Positions 1 through 9,077 of a stretch of DNA of 64,000 nt are shown here, in pieces (within the stretch, counting starts at the first letter, position 1; each line of letters starts with the position of its first letter). Under the pieces are notes generated by a model. The model was not told the origin of the DNA. It did no database searches and saw nothing but the letters and a program-made list of their open reading frames with translations. The position numbers were made by a program, and so were the translations under genes. This DNA comes from Butyricicoccus_A sp963588905 (GTDB lineage: Bacteria; Bacillota; Clostridia; Oscillospirales; Butyricicoccaceae). The stretch is from assembly GCA_963588905.1 (NCBI GenBank), contig CAVAJF010000036.1, positions 78,270-142,269 on the forward strand. The letters are read 5' to 3'.

Positions 1-1134
1 AGCTGTAACTGTACTAGGTACTTGGCTATCTTCAAGATAGTTTATTCCCATACGGTACAGATTCATAGCTCCAATGCGGTCATCATTGGATTTATAGCCA
101 CAGTTTTTACAGCTAAACAGATGCATCTTTTTATTACGATTAGCTTTTTCAATGTGTCCACAGATGGGACAGCACTGGCTTGTATAAGCAGGATTAACCT
201 TAATTACAGTAGACTGATTCTGTTTAGCTTTGTACATAAGTTTCTGCTCAAAGTCATAGAACGACCATGATACAGATACATAGCGGTCTTTAGTTTTAGC
301 GCGCTCTGTGGCATTTCTAACACCGGACAGATCTTCAAGTACGAATAATGTATGCTTTGGATTGTTTTTCACGAGTGCCTTCGATACACAGTGATTTATA
401 TCTTGCATCCAACGGTTTTCTCGTGAACCAATGGCTTTCATTCTTCGTCTTGCAGCTGGAGTCTGACGCATTTGGAGTTCTTTACGAAGTTTTGAATAGG
501 TGGCACGCTTCTGTTTAATAGCCTTACCGCTGATAAAACCCGATTTGTGCTTACTATCATAAGTGGCAGCAACAAAGTTGATACCTCTGTCAATGCCAAC
601 AACATTGCAAATATCAGAGATATTGCTTTCTGCAACATCATAAGTAACAGGTATATGCAGAAAATACTTATCATGTTTATTTACAAGCTTGGCTGTACCA
701 AACTTATAGATTGTATGGTCAAAATATTTAGACATGCCTTCAGCAAAATATGGTAGTTTAACACGACCACTTAGAGTGTTTACTGAAAAATTGTTTTGTG
801 TAAGAGAATAATCTCTATTCCAAACAAGGTCGTACTGAGGCTTCTTAAAAGATGGTTTAATCCACTTGGATTCGTTTTCAAGAATAGTTTTGTATCTGGC
901 TATAACAGTCTTAAATACAGACTGAGCCATCTGGGATTTGAGCCTAAACTTCTCGCGAAGTTCAGTATATAATATCTTGTTTAACGAAAACTGTTTTAAG
1001 TCATGTGTGCGGAATACATAGTCTGAAACATAATTGCAGGCATCACTATATGCAGACATGGTTTCATTAAGTAAAGCCTTGTCATTATCTGTAGCAGATA
1101 TTTGTATTTTAGCCGTAATAGTTATCTGTTCCAT
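1..1134 (-). CDS. tnpB: TnpB family RNA-guided nuclease (IS200/IS605 or IS1341-type), 3' end cut by window edge
   Basis: The reading frame is open from the ATG at 1134 to base 1 with no stop (378 codons seen), so the C-terminus is missing only because the window ends. RuvC-like motifs are GIDRG (Asp182), VLEDLSG (Glu267) and SNDDRIGAMN (Asp351/352). A zinc finger lies between: CCPIC at 321-325 and CKNC at 342-345. The start is supported by AAAGGAG 7 nt upstream. No TnpA is seen next to it, so this may be a TnpB-only (IS1341-type) element. In this family the guide (omega) RNA overlaps the 3' end of tnpB and the right end, which lie outside the window. All catalytic residues seen are intact. 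TnpB proteins cut DNA that matches the guide and favour retention of the element; that role is family knowledge. Confidence 0.93.
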   Translation of the reverse strand, partial: MEQITITAKIQISATDNDKALLNETMSAYSDACNYVSDYVFRTHDLKQFSLNKILYTELREKFRLKSQMAQSVFKTVIARYKTILENESKWIKPSFKKPQYDLVWNRDYSLTQNNFSVNTLSGRVKLPYFAEGMSKYFDHTIYKFGTAKLVNKHDKYFLHIPVTYDVAESNISDICNVVGIDRGINFVAATYDSKHKSGFISGKAIKQKRATYSKLRKELQMRQTPAARRRMKAIGSRENRWMQDINHCVSKALVKNNPKHTLFVLEDLSGVRNATERAKTKDRYVSVSWSFYDFEQKLMYKAKQNQSTVIKVNPAYTSQCCPICGHIEKANRNKKMHLFSCKNCGYKSNDDRIGAMNLYRMGINYLEDSQVPSTVTA

Positions 1135-1141
1135 GTATGTA

Positions 1142-1198
1142 CTCCTTTCATTAATATTTCACTAAATATAGTATATAATATTTATTAGTGAAAGTCAA
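1142..1198 (-). promoter_or_regulatory. tnpB promoter overlapped by an inverted repeat
   Basis: On the minus strand TTGACT (1198-1193) and TATACT (1175-1170) are 17 bp apart and followed by AAAGGAG and the tnpB ATG. A 9-bp inverted repeat, TTTCACTAA (1157-1165) and TTAGTGAAA (1185-1193), brackets the -10 and touches the -35. This is a good geometry for an operator, but the binding protein is unknown. Confidence 0.65.
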
Positions 1199-1311
1199 TA
1201 TATAGAACTATGGATAACAGATATAATCGTGACAACAGACGAAATAGCTTTCCTATACATGCTGTGTTATTAGCTTCACATGATCTTTGCTTTCTGGTTC
1301 TAACAATAGCA

Positions 1312-1374
1312 AAACCCCGCAAAAGCGGGGCTTTGTCTACAGTCTAACACCGCGGTTTTATCCGCGGTGTTTTT
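1312..1374 (+). terminator. two tandem GC-rich hairpins with T tracts
   Basis: CCCCGC (1315-1320) pairs with GCGGGG (1325-1330) and is followed by CTTT. ACACCGCGG (1347-1355) pairs with CCGCGGTGT (1362-1370) and is followed by TTTT. Both look like plus-strand intrinsic terminators, yet no plus-strand gene precedes them in the window. They may be terminal hairpins of the TnpB element or barriers to transcription entering it. No other gene is seen between 1135 and 1585. Confidence 0.5.
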
Positions 1375-1550
1375 AAAAGAAAGGAAAAAATATAAGAGTG
1401 ATTGAAACAGAAGAAAAGAGGAACCTCTGTTTCGGTAGGAAGAGTCTTTTTTGCTGTGCATTTCTCATCTGCACTGGTATTATCATACACGATTTTCCAC
1501 TGGAATGCATGAACAAAAATAGAAAACTTTGTAGACAAAATGTGAACAAA

Positions 1551-1580
1551 AAAAGAAAGCTCGCAAAAGAGCTTTCTTTT
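1551..1580 (-). terminator. terminator of the aro operon
   Basis: A 12-bp stem, AAAAGAAAGCTC (1551-1562) with GAGCTTTCTTTT (1569-1580), has A/T flanks that make it work on either strand. It lies 4 bp past the aroEK stop. Confidence 0.8.
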
Positions 1581-1584
1581 TACC

Positions 1585-2964
1585 TTAGATCGCACGGAAC
1601 ACAGCATCCATGATCTCAGAGATGCGTGTACCGGATACGGAGCGATCTGCACAATTCAAGTAGATTTTTTTTCGTTTATTAAACAGCAAACGCGTTTGTT
1701 TCTCTTTATCGCCTTGCAAAAGTGGGCGCGTGGTGTCGCGGCTCAAGTTCTGTACGATGCGATAGAATGGTGTGTTCAGATGAATCAATAGACCGTTTTT
1801 CTTGTACAGCTCGACATTTTCCGGACGAAGAACTGCGCCTCCGCCCAGTGCAATGATACATCCGGTGCGGTCAGCAATCTCGCGGGCACAATCGGTCTCA
1901 ATATCGCGGAAACCGGATTCACCGATTTCTGCAAAAATATCTGAGATTTTTTTGCCCTCGCGCTTTTCCAGATAGTCGTCCATGTCGATAAATTCATATT
2001 GCAGCGTCCGAGCGAGCTTGCGTCCAATGGTCGTCTTGCCGCTGCCCATAAAGCCGCACAGGACGATGTTCTGCTTGCCATAGACATCATGTAAACGCTT
2101 TTTTGCCATGTCTCCGGACAACAGACGCAGGATGCGGGTCAAGTCCGCGGATTCAAACTGTGTGCCGAACCAAATGGTCTGTGCATAGGCTGCCTGCAAT
2201 ACCAGCATCAATAGACCATTGCGTGTCTTGACGCTGTGCGGAGCCAGCTTCATAAAAGCGGTTTCCGGCGGATTGTAAATCGTATCAAAGACATATTCTG
2301 CACCGATAGGCAGCTTTTCCAGCGGACAAGCCTCCTCATGCGGATACATACCGAGCGGCGTGCCGTTGACGAGAATGGCCGTGGCACGTGGCAGCTGCGT
2401 TGCAGGCATGACGTCAATGTCAGCTTGCGGTAGATACGAGCGAATGTCATTGCGCAGAGCCTTTGCTTTGGTCAAATTTCGACCGGTAATCAGAACCTTT
2501 GCGCCGGCGTTGGCAAGATGATAGCAGATGACGCGGGAAACACCGCCATAGCCGCAGACAACAGCGATTTTGTTTTCTACAGAGATGCCGTCAAATTCAA
2601 GCGAGCCGGAAAAGCCCAGAATATCTGTGTTATAGCCGACAGCAGTTCCGTCATGAAAGAATACCGTATTGACACTGCCGAGATTTTTGGCTGTCTCATC
2701 GACAGCATCGAGATATTGAAATACAGCTTTTTTGTGCGGGATAGTCAGATTTAAACCGCCGCATTTTTGCGATGCGATGTGCATCGCTTCTTCTAAATCT
2801 TCCGGCGGCACATCGACAGCAAAGTATTCGCAATCTTTTCCGGAGACTTGAAACAGCTTGTTGTGCAGCTCGGGAGACATGGTATGTGCGATAGGGTGTC
2901 CGAACAGGGCAAACGTTGGCTTATTCGGCACGTAGCTTCGAAACTCATCCATGGTCAAAATCAT
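1585..2964 (-). CDS. bifunctional shikimate dehydrogenase / shikimate kinase (AroE-AroK fusion)
   Basis: 459 residues from the ATG at 2964, chosen because AAAGGAG sits 9 nt upstream; a longer frame reaching into aroA has no such site. Residues about 1-275 are AroE: FALFGHPIAHTMSPELHN binds shikimate and GYGGVSRVICYHLANAGAK is the NADP-binding part. Residues about 285-459 are AroK, with Walker A GFMGSGKTTIGRK, a DDYLEKREGKKISDIF shikimate-binding segment and GGGAVL. It would reduce 3-dehydroshikimate and then phosphorylate shikimate, two adjacent steps, in the cytoplasm. It is the last gene of the aro operon, 4 bp after aroA. Both halves look intact, so a true fusion is more likely than a lost stop. 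Confidence 0.93.
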   Translation of the reverse strand: MILTMDEFRSYVPNKPTFALFGHPIAHTMSPELHNKLFQVSGKDCEYFAVDVPPEDLEEAMHIASQKCGGLNLTIPHKKAVFQYLDAVDETAKNLGSVNTVFFHDGTAVGYNTDILGFSGSLEFDGISVENKIAVVCGYGGVSRVICYHLANAGAKVLITGRNLTKAKALRNDIRSYLPQADIDVMPATQLPRATAILVNGTPLGMYPHEEACPLEKLPIGAEYVFDTIYNPPETAFMKLAPHSVKTRNGLLMLVLQAAYAQTIWFGTQFESADLTRILRLLSGDMAKKRLHDVYGKQNIVLCGFMGSGKTTIGRKLARTLQYEFIDMDDYLEKREGKKISDIFAEIGESGFRDIETDCAREIADRTGCIIALGGGAVLRPENVELYKKNGLLIHLNTPFYRIVQNLSRDTTRPLLQGDKEKQTRLLFNKRKKIYLNCADRSVSGTRISEIMDAVFRAI

Positions 2965-2968
2965 GCGT

Positions 2969-4255
2969 TTATTCTCCTTTCTGCTTGAGGGCGTCCAGCG
3001 TCTCAAAGAACGTCGGATAAGAAATAGCAGCACAATCCGAATCATCAATGGAAGAATTGCCTTCGCAAGCCAGAGCACATACAGCCATGCTCATGGCAAC
3101 GCGGTGATCGGCATAGCTTACAAAATCTGCGCCGTGCAGCGGCTTGCCACCGCGAATCATCATGCCGTCATCGGTCTCCTGCACATCAGCACCGGTCTTG
3201 GAAAGCTCTGTCGTCATCGTGGCAATGCGGTTAGATTCCTTGACCTTCAGTTCTTGGGCATCGCGAATGACGGTTTCGCCTTCGGCAAAAGCAGCGGCGA
3301 CAGCTAAGACCGGAATCTCGTCAATCAGACGAGGAATCATGTCACCGCTGATTGTCGTGCCGTGCAGATGAGAAGAGCGAATGCGCAGATCACAGATCGG
3401 TTCAACGGTGCCGCGCTCATTCAGACGCTCAATATTTGCACCCATCGCCTCCAGTGCATCCAGAATGCCAGTGCGCGTAGGATTGACGCCAACATTGCGG
3501 ATGAGAATATCGCTGTTTGGCAGAATCAAGCCGGCAACGAGAAAATATGCAGCGGATGAAATGTCACCCGGAACTTCTACATTGACTGCGTGCAGGGCCT
3601 TTGGCGGTGTCAGGGTGATTTCTGTTCCGTTGGAAACAACCTGCGCGCCGAGACCGCGCAGCATCCGTTCCGTGTGATCGCGGGACGGAGCCGGTTCAAC
3701 GACGGTTGTCGAGCCATCTGCAAACAATCCGGCGAGTAAAATAGCGGATTTCAGCTGTGCGGATGCGACCGGCATGTCATAGCGAATGCCGTGCAGCGGC
3801 GCAGGATGAATGTCCAAAGGGCATAAATTGCCGTCTTTTCCCGAAATATCTGCGCCCATTTCGCGTAATGGCTTGATAATACGTCCCATCGGCCGTTTTT
3901 GAATAGATGCATCACCATTCAATGTGCTAGAGAATGGCTGACCGGCGAGAATACCGCACAGCAGGCGAGTTGTCGTACCGGAATTGCCGGTATATAACAG
4001 CTCTGTCGGTGCTTTGAGACCATGCAGGCCGACACCGTGCACGACAACTTCTTTTTCCGAAACGTCAATAGAGACACCCATTTTTTCAAAACAGGAGATG
4101 GTAGATAAGCAATCTTCGCCCATCAAAAAGCCAGTGATATGTGTGTCGGCATCAGCCAGCGCACCAAACATTACCGCACGATGCGAAATGGATTTGTCGC
4201 CCGGAACGGTCACATCGCCGCGCAGCGCGCGAGCGGTAGTCAATGGATAACTCAT
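2969..4255 (-). CDS. aroA: 3-phosphoshikimate 1-carboxyvinyltransferase (EPSP synthase)
   Basis: 428 residues, the usual size. The N-terminus has the EPSP synthase signature VPGDKSISHRAVM. GNSGTTTRLL, the PEP-binding loop, lies near residue 92, and SYADHRVAMSMAVC near 380 is the second family signature. It transfers the enolpyruvyl group of PEP to shikimate-3-phosphate. Its ATG overlaps the TGA of pheA by 4 bp (ATGA), so the two are probably translationally coupled. The product of the downstream AroK domain is its substrate. Confidence 0.97.
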   Translation of the reverse strand: MSYPLTTARALRGDVTVPGDKSISHRAVMFGALADADTHITGFLMGEDCLSTISCFEKMGVSIDVSEKEVVVHGVGLHGLKAPTELLYTGNSGTTTRLLCGILAGQPFSSTLNGDASIQKRPMGRIIKPLREMGADISGKDGNLCPLDIHPAPLHGIRYDMPVASAQLKSAILLAGLFADGSTTVVEPAPSRDHTERMLRGLGAQVVSNGTEITLTPPKALHAVNVEVPGDISSAAYFLVAGLILPNSDILIRNVGVNPTRTGILDALEAMGANIERLNERGTVEPICDLRIRSSHLHGTTISGDMIPRLIDEIPVLAVAAAFAEGETVIRDAQELKVKESNRIATMTTELSKTGADVQETDDGMMIRGGKPLHGADFVSYADHRVAMSMAVCALACEGNSSIDDSDCAAISYPTFFETLDALKQKGE

Positions 4256-5397
4256 GCTTTCACCTCACTGTCTTGTGTCACGGGATAAGAACCCAAAATG
4301 CGAACATAGGAACACTCCTGCATGGTCTGGTAGATCAACGCACGGGTGTCCTGTCGCAGCAGATTTCCGTCAAAATCAATGTAGAAACAATAATTCCAAG
4401 GCATATCGCGCAGCGGACGCGAGTGAATTTCTGTCATATTGACGCCGTAATCGGCAAATACGGCCAATGCACCATACAGGCTGCCGACAATGTGCGGCAG
4501 AGTCAACACAAGGCTCACGCGCGTATCGGTTTCCTGTGCAGAAAGGGAACGGGAAACCGCAATAAAACGTGTTTGGTTGAAGTCTGCGTCGTTGACATGC
4601 TCCTCTAAAATTTCCAGTCCATACAGCTTTGCTGCGGCTTCAGAACAAATTGCCGCGCGAGAGACATCGCCGCTCTGTGCCACGTCATGTGCTGCCACGG
4701 CGGTGTTGCTTTCTTCGGTCGCTTCCAAGCCGTGTTTTTTGATATACTGCTGACACTGGCGCAGTGCCTGCGGGTGAGAGTGAACTTCTTTGATGGTATC
4801 AAAAGATGCTCCCTTGCAGGCAGCGATGCAATGACGAATGCGCTTGATATGAGAATGGGTGACGTATAAGCCGTACTGTTCCAACAGATCATAGACTTCA
4901 TTGACGGTTCCGGCTGTCGAATTTTCTACCGGAACGACACCAATATCCGCTTTTCCATCCAAAACCGCATGGAATACATCTTCCCATGAATTTTGTGGAA
5001 TGCGCTCGGCATTCGGAAACAAATCCATGGCGGCAATTTCTGCATACGATGCCGGCAGACCGCCGTAATATACGGTCTTGGGTTCAGTGTTGCGCGGCTG
5101 TAAATCCAGCTGCAATCTCTGCGGCTCTGCTTCCAGCATTCGTGCGTACTGGTGCTTGCGGCTGACGCGCGTTGTCGTGCGCAGCAGGGAAGAGTATTCC
5201 AGCTTGAGTTCATCCGGAATATCCTGCAGCATGGTGTTCATCAGTTCTGTCTCACGAGACGGAACCAGAACCTGGCCGCCGTGCTCCATTTTATAATCAG
5301 AGACTTCTTCAGCGCACTTCATGCGCTTGAGAAACAGCTTCAAAATTTCGTGGTCAATCGCGCTGATGTCGCGGCGCACATCTTTAAGATCTCGCAT
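4252..5397 (-). CDS. pheA: chorismate mutase / prephenate dehydratase (P-protein)
   Basis: 381 residues from the ATG at 5397, which has GGAGG 9 nt upstream; the longer frame lacks a site. Residues 1 to about 90 are an AroQ-type chorismate mutase (DLKDVRRDISAIDHEIL). About 105-290 are prephenate dehydratase, with STAGTVNEVYDLL and the catalytic TRFIAVSR region. The C-terminal part is an ACT domain that in this family senses phenylalanine (GALAVFADYGVNMTEIHSRP). It converts chorismate to phenylpyruvate. The start overlaps the end of aroC by 14 bp. Its presence agrees with the Phe specifier read in the operon leader. Confidence 0.96.
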   Translation of the reverse strand: MRDLKDVRRDISAIDHEILKLFLKRMKCAEEVSDYKMEHGGQVLVPSRETELMNTMLQDIPDELKLEYSSLLRTTTRVSRKHQYARMLEAEPQRLQLDLQPRNTEPKTVYYGGLPASYAEIAAMDLFPNAERIPQNSWEDVFHAVLDGKADIGVVPVENSTAGTVNEVYDLLEQYGLYVTHSHIKRIRHCIAACKGASFDTIKEVHSHPQALRQCQQYIKKHGLEATEESNTAVAAHDVAQSGDVSRAAICSEAAAKLYGLEILEEHVNDADFNQTRFIAVSRSLSAQETDTRVSLVLTLPHIVGSLYGALAVFADYGVNMTEIHSRPLRDMPWNYCFYIDFDGNLLRQDTRALIYQTMQECSYVRILGSYPVTQDSEVKA

Positions 5398-6481
5398 ATC
5401 CGTAAGCCTCCATGTACAGATCCGTGACAGCAACAGCGACTGCTGCTTCGATGACAGGTGTTGCACGAGTCACAATGCAAGGATCATGACGTCCCTTGAT
5501 AACCAGCGGTTCAACCTGCTGATCCGTGAGATTCAATGTGTGCTGTTCGCGGGAAATAGACGGTGTCGGCTTGATCGCTGTGCGGACAATAATCGGCATA
5601 CCGTTTGTGATGCCGCCCAAAATACCACCGTTGTTATTGGTTTCGGTCTTAACCGTATCGCCGTCCAAATACATGCAGTCGTTCGCTTCAGAACCGCGCA
5701 TAGCTGCAATAGAGAAGCCTGCGCCGAATTCCACGCCCTTGACAGCCGGAACAGAGAACAGGATAGAAGACAAACGTCCCTCTACCGGAGACAGCATCGG
5801 AGATCCCATGCCAACCGGAACACCGGTGACAGCACACTCGATGATACCGCCGACGGAATCCTGCGCCTCTCGTGCCTGGTCAATCTGTGCGAGCATTGCT
5901 TCCTCTGCGCGCGGGTTGATAACCGGATATGCCTGTGTGCGCAGCTTTTCCAGAAGCTCGGTAGGTACATTTACGTCATCAAACGGCGTATCCATGATCT
6001 GACCGATGGCAGCGATATGTGAACCGACTTCGATGCCCTTGGAGCGCAGGAACAACTTGCACATGGCACCGGCAAAGACCAGCGGTGCCGTAAGACGGCC
6101 GGAAAAATGTCCGCCGCCGCGGTAATCATTGCAGCCCTGATAGCGGACACGACCGGTGTAATCTGCATGACCCGGGCGCGGCTGTTCGATTAAATTGCGA
6201 TAATCCTTGGAACGGGTATCGGTATTTTCAATGACGCAGGAAATCGGAGCGCCAGAGGTTTTGCCCTCAAAAATGCCGGAAAGGACCTTGGGGAGGTCCT
6301 TTTCTCGGCGAGCTGTGGACTGACGATTTTTTCCCGGTGCGCGGCGATCCATTTCAGCGAGAATAAATGCTTCATCGTATGGCACACCGGCCGGAAAACC
6401 ATCGAGTACACAGCCGATGCCACCGCCGTGTGATTCACCAAAAATGGAAAGCTTGACTGCATTTCCCCAAACAGAACCCAT
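5384..6481 (-). CDS. aroC: chorismate synthase
   Basis: 365 residues. The N-terminal signature is GNAVKLSIFGESHGGGIGC and the second signature GHADYTGRVRYQGCNDYRGG lies near 110. The enzyme removes phosphate from EPSP to give chorismate and needs reduced FMN. GGAG lies 9 nt before the ATG. It sits between aroB and pheA in the same direction with a 14-bp gap to aroB. Confidence 0.97.
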   Translation of the reverse strand: MGSVWGNAVKLSIFGESHGGGIGCVLDGFPAGVPYDEAFILAEMDRRAPGKNRQSTARREKDLPKVLSGIFEGKTSGAPISCVIENTDTRSKDYRNLIEQPRPGHADYTGRVRYQGCNDYRGGGHFSGRLTAPLVFAGAMCKLFLRSKGIEVGSHIAAIGQIMDTPFDDVNVPTELLEKLRTQAYPVINPRAEEAMLAQIDQAREAQDSVGGIIECAVTGVPVGMGSPMLSPVEGRLSSILFSVPAVKGVEFGAGFSIAAMRGSEANDCMYLDGDTVKTETNNNGGILGGITNGMPIIVRTAIKPTPSISREQHTLNLTDQQVEPLVIKGRHDPCIVTRATPVIEAAVAVAVTDLYMEAYGYARS

Positions 6482-6495
6482 ATGACAATCTCTCC

Positions 6496-7536
6496 TTATT
6501 CAGCGGTGAGCAGCGTATGTAACTGCTCCAACGGGATTTTATGAATGTTTGCCGTGCCCATCGGATGTACCAGAATCATATTGATGCTGTCACCGGCACG
6601 CTTTTTGTCGTGCAGCATGGCAGTATAGACATCCTCAATAGGATACGGCAGCTCTGTCGGCAAATCATGTGCCTGACAGATTTCTGTGATTTGCTGGGTG
6701 TAATCGGTCTCTCCCAACTTGGCTCCAAGCTTTGCTGCCTGCACCATGCCGATAGCAACGGCCTGACCATGCGTCAGCTCAGTGAAATGTCCGACTTTTT
6801 CTGCGCCGTGACCGATGGTGTGACCAAAGTTCAAAATCATGCGCAGACCGGTATCATGCTCGTCTTGCTGGACAACATCACGCTTGATGCGAACGCATTC
6901 ATAGACAATATGCTGCATGTTGCTCTTGAAATCCGGTTGAGCAATCATGTTCAGAATGTCTGGGTTGGAAATGCAGCCATATTTAATCACTTCTGCCATG
7001 CCGTCGTTGAAAATACGTTCCGGCAGGGAAGAGAGGATGTCCGTGTCGATGATAACCAGCTCCGGCTGATAAAACGCGCCGACGAGGTTCTTGCCCTGCG
7101 GCAGATCGACACCGGTCTTGCCGCCAACAGAGGAATCTACCTGTGCAAGCAGCGTAGTCGGAATCTGGCACACGTGAATGCCGCGCAGATAGGTGGCTGC
7201 TGTAAAGCCGGTAATATCACCGACAACACCGCCGCCCAAAGCAATAACCAAATCCGAACGGGTCAATTCTGCCTCGCTCAGGTCAGCATAAATGCCTGCA
7301 ACGGTGTCTAAGGTTTTGTATTCCTCGCCAGCCGGAATCACCGTAGTGGTGACTCCGATTGGAAATTCTGCGCGCAGCTGTTCCAGATACAGCGGCGCAA
7401 CGTTGGAATCCGTGACGATATGAATGCGAGTCGGCTGGAACTTTTCTGCGATGTACTTAGCAGTCTGCGAGAAAATACCGGAACCAATATAAATATCAGA
7501 ATCGGTATTGGAGCCATGAAGGGAAAGATGATACAT
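6496..7536 (-). CDS. aroB: 3-dehydroquinate synthase
   Basis: 346 residues from the ATG at 7536, chosen for AGGAGG 11 nt upstream; a longer frame overlaps aroF without a site. Visible motifs are ALGGGVVGDITGF (NAD binding), PTTLLAQVDSSVGGKTGVD and the metal-binding segment NFGHTIGHGAEK. It cyclises DAHP to 3-dehydroquinate. The gene for the next step, dehydroquinate dehydratase (aroD or aroQ), is not in this operon or window. Confidence 0.96.
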   Translation of the reverse strand: MYHLSLHGSNTDSDIYIGSGIFSQTAKYIAEKFQPTRIHIVTDSNVAPLYLEQLRAEFPIGVTTTVIPAGEEYKTLDTVAGIYADLSEAELTRSDLVIALGGGVVGDITGFTAATYLRGIHVCQIPTTLLAQVDSSVGGKTGVDLPQGKNLVGAFYQPELVIIDTDILSSLPERIFNDGMAEVIKYGCISNPDILNMIAQPDFKSNMQHIVYECVRIKRDVVQQDEHDTGLRMILNFGHTIGHGAEKVGHFTELTHGQAVAIGMVQAAKLGAKLGETDYTQQITEICQAHDLPTELPYPIEDVYTAMLHDKKRAGDSINMILVHPMGTANIHKIPLEQLHTLLTAE

Positions 7537-7555
7537 AATATGTATGTCCTCCTGC

Positions 7556-8572
7556 TTAGACTTCGCGGCCGACAGCAGCAGCGACAGCACGCATTTTATC
7601 CATGGTACGTGCGAAGTGCTTGTAGGTCAGAGACTGTGCACCGTCGGACAGAGCGTGTGCCGGATCATTGTGTACCTCGATAATCAGACCGTCAGCGCCG
7701 GCTGCAACAGCGGACATTGCCAGCGGCTCTACCATCCAGTAGATACCGGCAGCGTGAGACGGGTCAACAACAACCGGCAGATGGCTCAGACGCTTCAGAG
7801 CCGGAACGGCACTGATGTCCAGCGTGTTTCTGGTATAGGTCTCGTAGGTACGGATACCGCGCTCGCACAGGATAACCTGATCGTTGCCGCCAGCCATGAT
7901 GTACTCTGCGGACATCAGGAACTCTTCCAGCGTGTTTGCGAAGCCGCGCTTGAGCAGGATCGGTGTGTTGGTCTTGCCCAGCTCCTTGAGCAGCTCAAAG
8001 TTCTGCATGTTGCGGGCACCGACCTGATAGCAGTCTACACGACCCTCAAACAGCTCGATGTGTGCCGGATTGGTAATCTCGGTAACAATCGGCATACCGG
8101 TCTTTTCCTTTGCGATGCAAAGCAGATCCAGACCCTGTGCCTTCATACCCTGGAAAGAGTACGGGGAAGAACGCGGCTTCCAAGCGCCACCGCGCAGAAC
8201 AGTAACGCCCTGACGCTGTACTTCCTCTGCGATTTCGCAGATCTGCGGCTCGCTTTCCACCGAGCACGGACCAGCCATGACAACAATTTTCTTGCCGCCA
8301 ACCTCTACGTTGTTGCCGATTTTTACAATGGTGTCGTTCGGATGCATCTGACGGTTTGCCAGCTTGAACGGCTCCTGCACCTTCATGACACGGTCAACCC
8401 AGTGGTTGAGCATCAGTGTGTCCTTCTCAACGGCAGAAGTGTCACCGACCAGACCCAGAATAGTGGTCTCTTCGCCGACGATTGGGTTTACAGATACATG
8501 AAAATGCTCGATCCAGTTGGTAAGGCGTTCTACTTCTTCCTTCGGGCATCCTTTTTTCAATACAACGATCAT
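7556..8572 (-). CDS. aroF: 3-deoxy-7-phosphoheptulonate (DAHP) synthase, type I-beta
   Basis: 338 residues from the ATG at 8572, which has AAGGAG 9 nt upstream. The first 70 residues (MIVVLKKGCPKEEVERL) form the ferredoxin-like regulatory domain of the beta subtype, which often binds aromatic end products. The barrel has VVMAGPCSVES, LRGGAWKPRSSPYSFQG, ILLKRGF and VVDPSHAAG. It condenses PEP and erythrose-4-phosphate, the first committed step. It is the first gene of the operon, directly behind the T-box leader. Confidence 0.95.
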   Translation of the reverse strand: MIVVLKKGCPKEEVERLTNWIEHFHVSVNPIVGEETTILGLVGDTSAVEKDTLMLNHWVDRVMKVQEPFKLANRQMHPNDTIVKIGNNVEVGGKKIVVMAGPCSVESEPQICEIAEEVQRQGVTVLRGGAWKPRSSPYSFQGMKAQGLDLLCIAKEKTGMPIVTEITNPAHIELFEGRVDCYQVGARNMQNFELLKELGKTNTPILLKRGFANTLEEFLMSAEYIMAGGNDQVILCERGIRTYETYTRNTLDISAVPALKRLSHLPVVVDPSHAAGIYWMVEPLAMSAVAAGADGLIIEVHNDPAHALSDGAQSLTYKHFARTMDKMRAVAAAVGREV

Positions 8573-8631
8573 GATATTCTTTCTCCTTGGAAAATATATT
8601 TCCCGGCTGATACCGCACGAAAAGTGAGCAT

Positions 8632-8918
8632 AAAAAAAGCCTTTCAACCCGCGAACAGGGACGAAAGACAATTCCGTGGTACCACCCAAATTCGGCATAG
8701 AAATGCCGCACTTTTTTCAAATACGAGGCCGGGAAGCCCGATATTCTAGCCTTCTAACGGGGGCAACCGTTCGCACCTACTTGTGTTCAGCGCGAAAGCT
8801 CAGGAGGGAACTTCAATCCGACTTGTTCAAAGCGCGCTCTCAGTCTATGGCACGCTATCCCTGTTAAACCGATCCGGAACTACTTTTCTCCGTCATCGCT
8901 GTGCTGGTATCAAATTCT
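8632..8918 (-). promoter_or_regulatory. T-box leader of the aro operon, specifier UUC (Phe)
   Basis: The antiterminator T-box GGGTGGTACCACGG is at 8687-8674 on the minus strand, followed by a terminator stem (8668-8638) and seven T. Stem I starts with GATGACGGAGAAAAGTA. Its lower helix GGAG (8891-8888) pairs with CTCC (8806-8803), and the triplet one base before CTCC is TTC (8810-8808). The other two T-boxes in the window read CTC and GTA by the same rule, ahead of leu and val genes, which supports UUC. The T after TGG fits the A73 of tRNA-Phe. Uncharged tRNA-Phe would permit read-through into aroF. Confidence 0.88.
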
Positions 8919-8924
8919 GCATTT

Positions 8925-8954
8925 ATTATACATCGGACAAAAGCGCGATGTCAA
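8925..8954 (-). promoter_or_regulatory. promoter of the aro operon
   Basis: TTGACA (8954-8949) and TATAAT (8930-8925) on the minus strand, 18 bp apart, just ahead of the T-box leader. It diverges from the leu promoter; the two -35 boxes are 88 bp apart. Confidence 0.88.
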
Positions 8955-9042
8955 GAGGTTTTGCGCGAAAAATACGATGTTTCTTTTTGGCTACACAGGA
9001 TATGGACGATGAGATTCTTTTGCAAAAAATTGCGGTGAACGC

Positions 9043-9071
9043 TTGACAGATGCAGAAGAAGTGAATATAAT
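9043..9071 (+). promoter_or_regulatory. promoter of the leu operon
   Basis: TTGACA (9043-9048) and TATAAT (9066-9071) with exactly 17 bp between them: a consensus housekeeping promoter leading into the leucine T-box. Confidence 0.92.
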
Positions 9072-9077
9072 GTTAAG

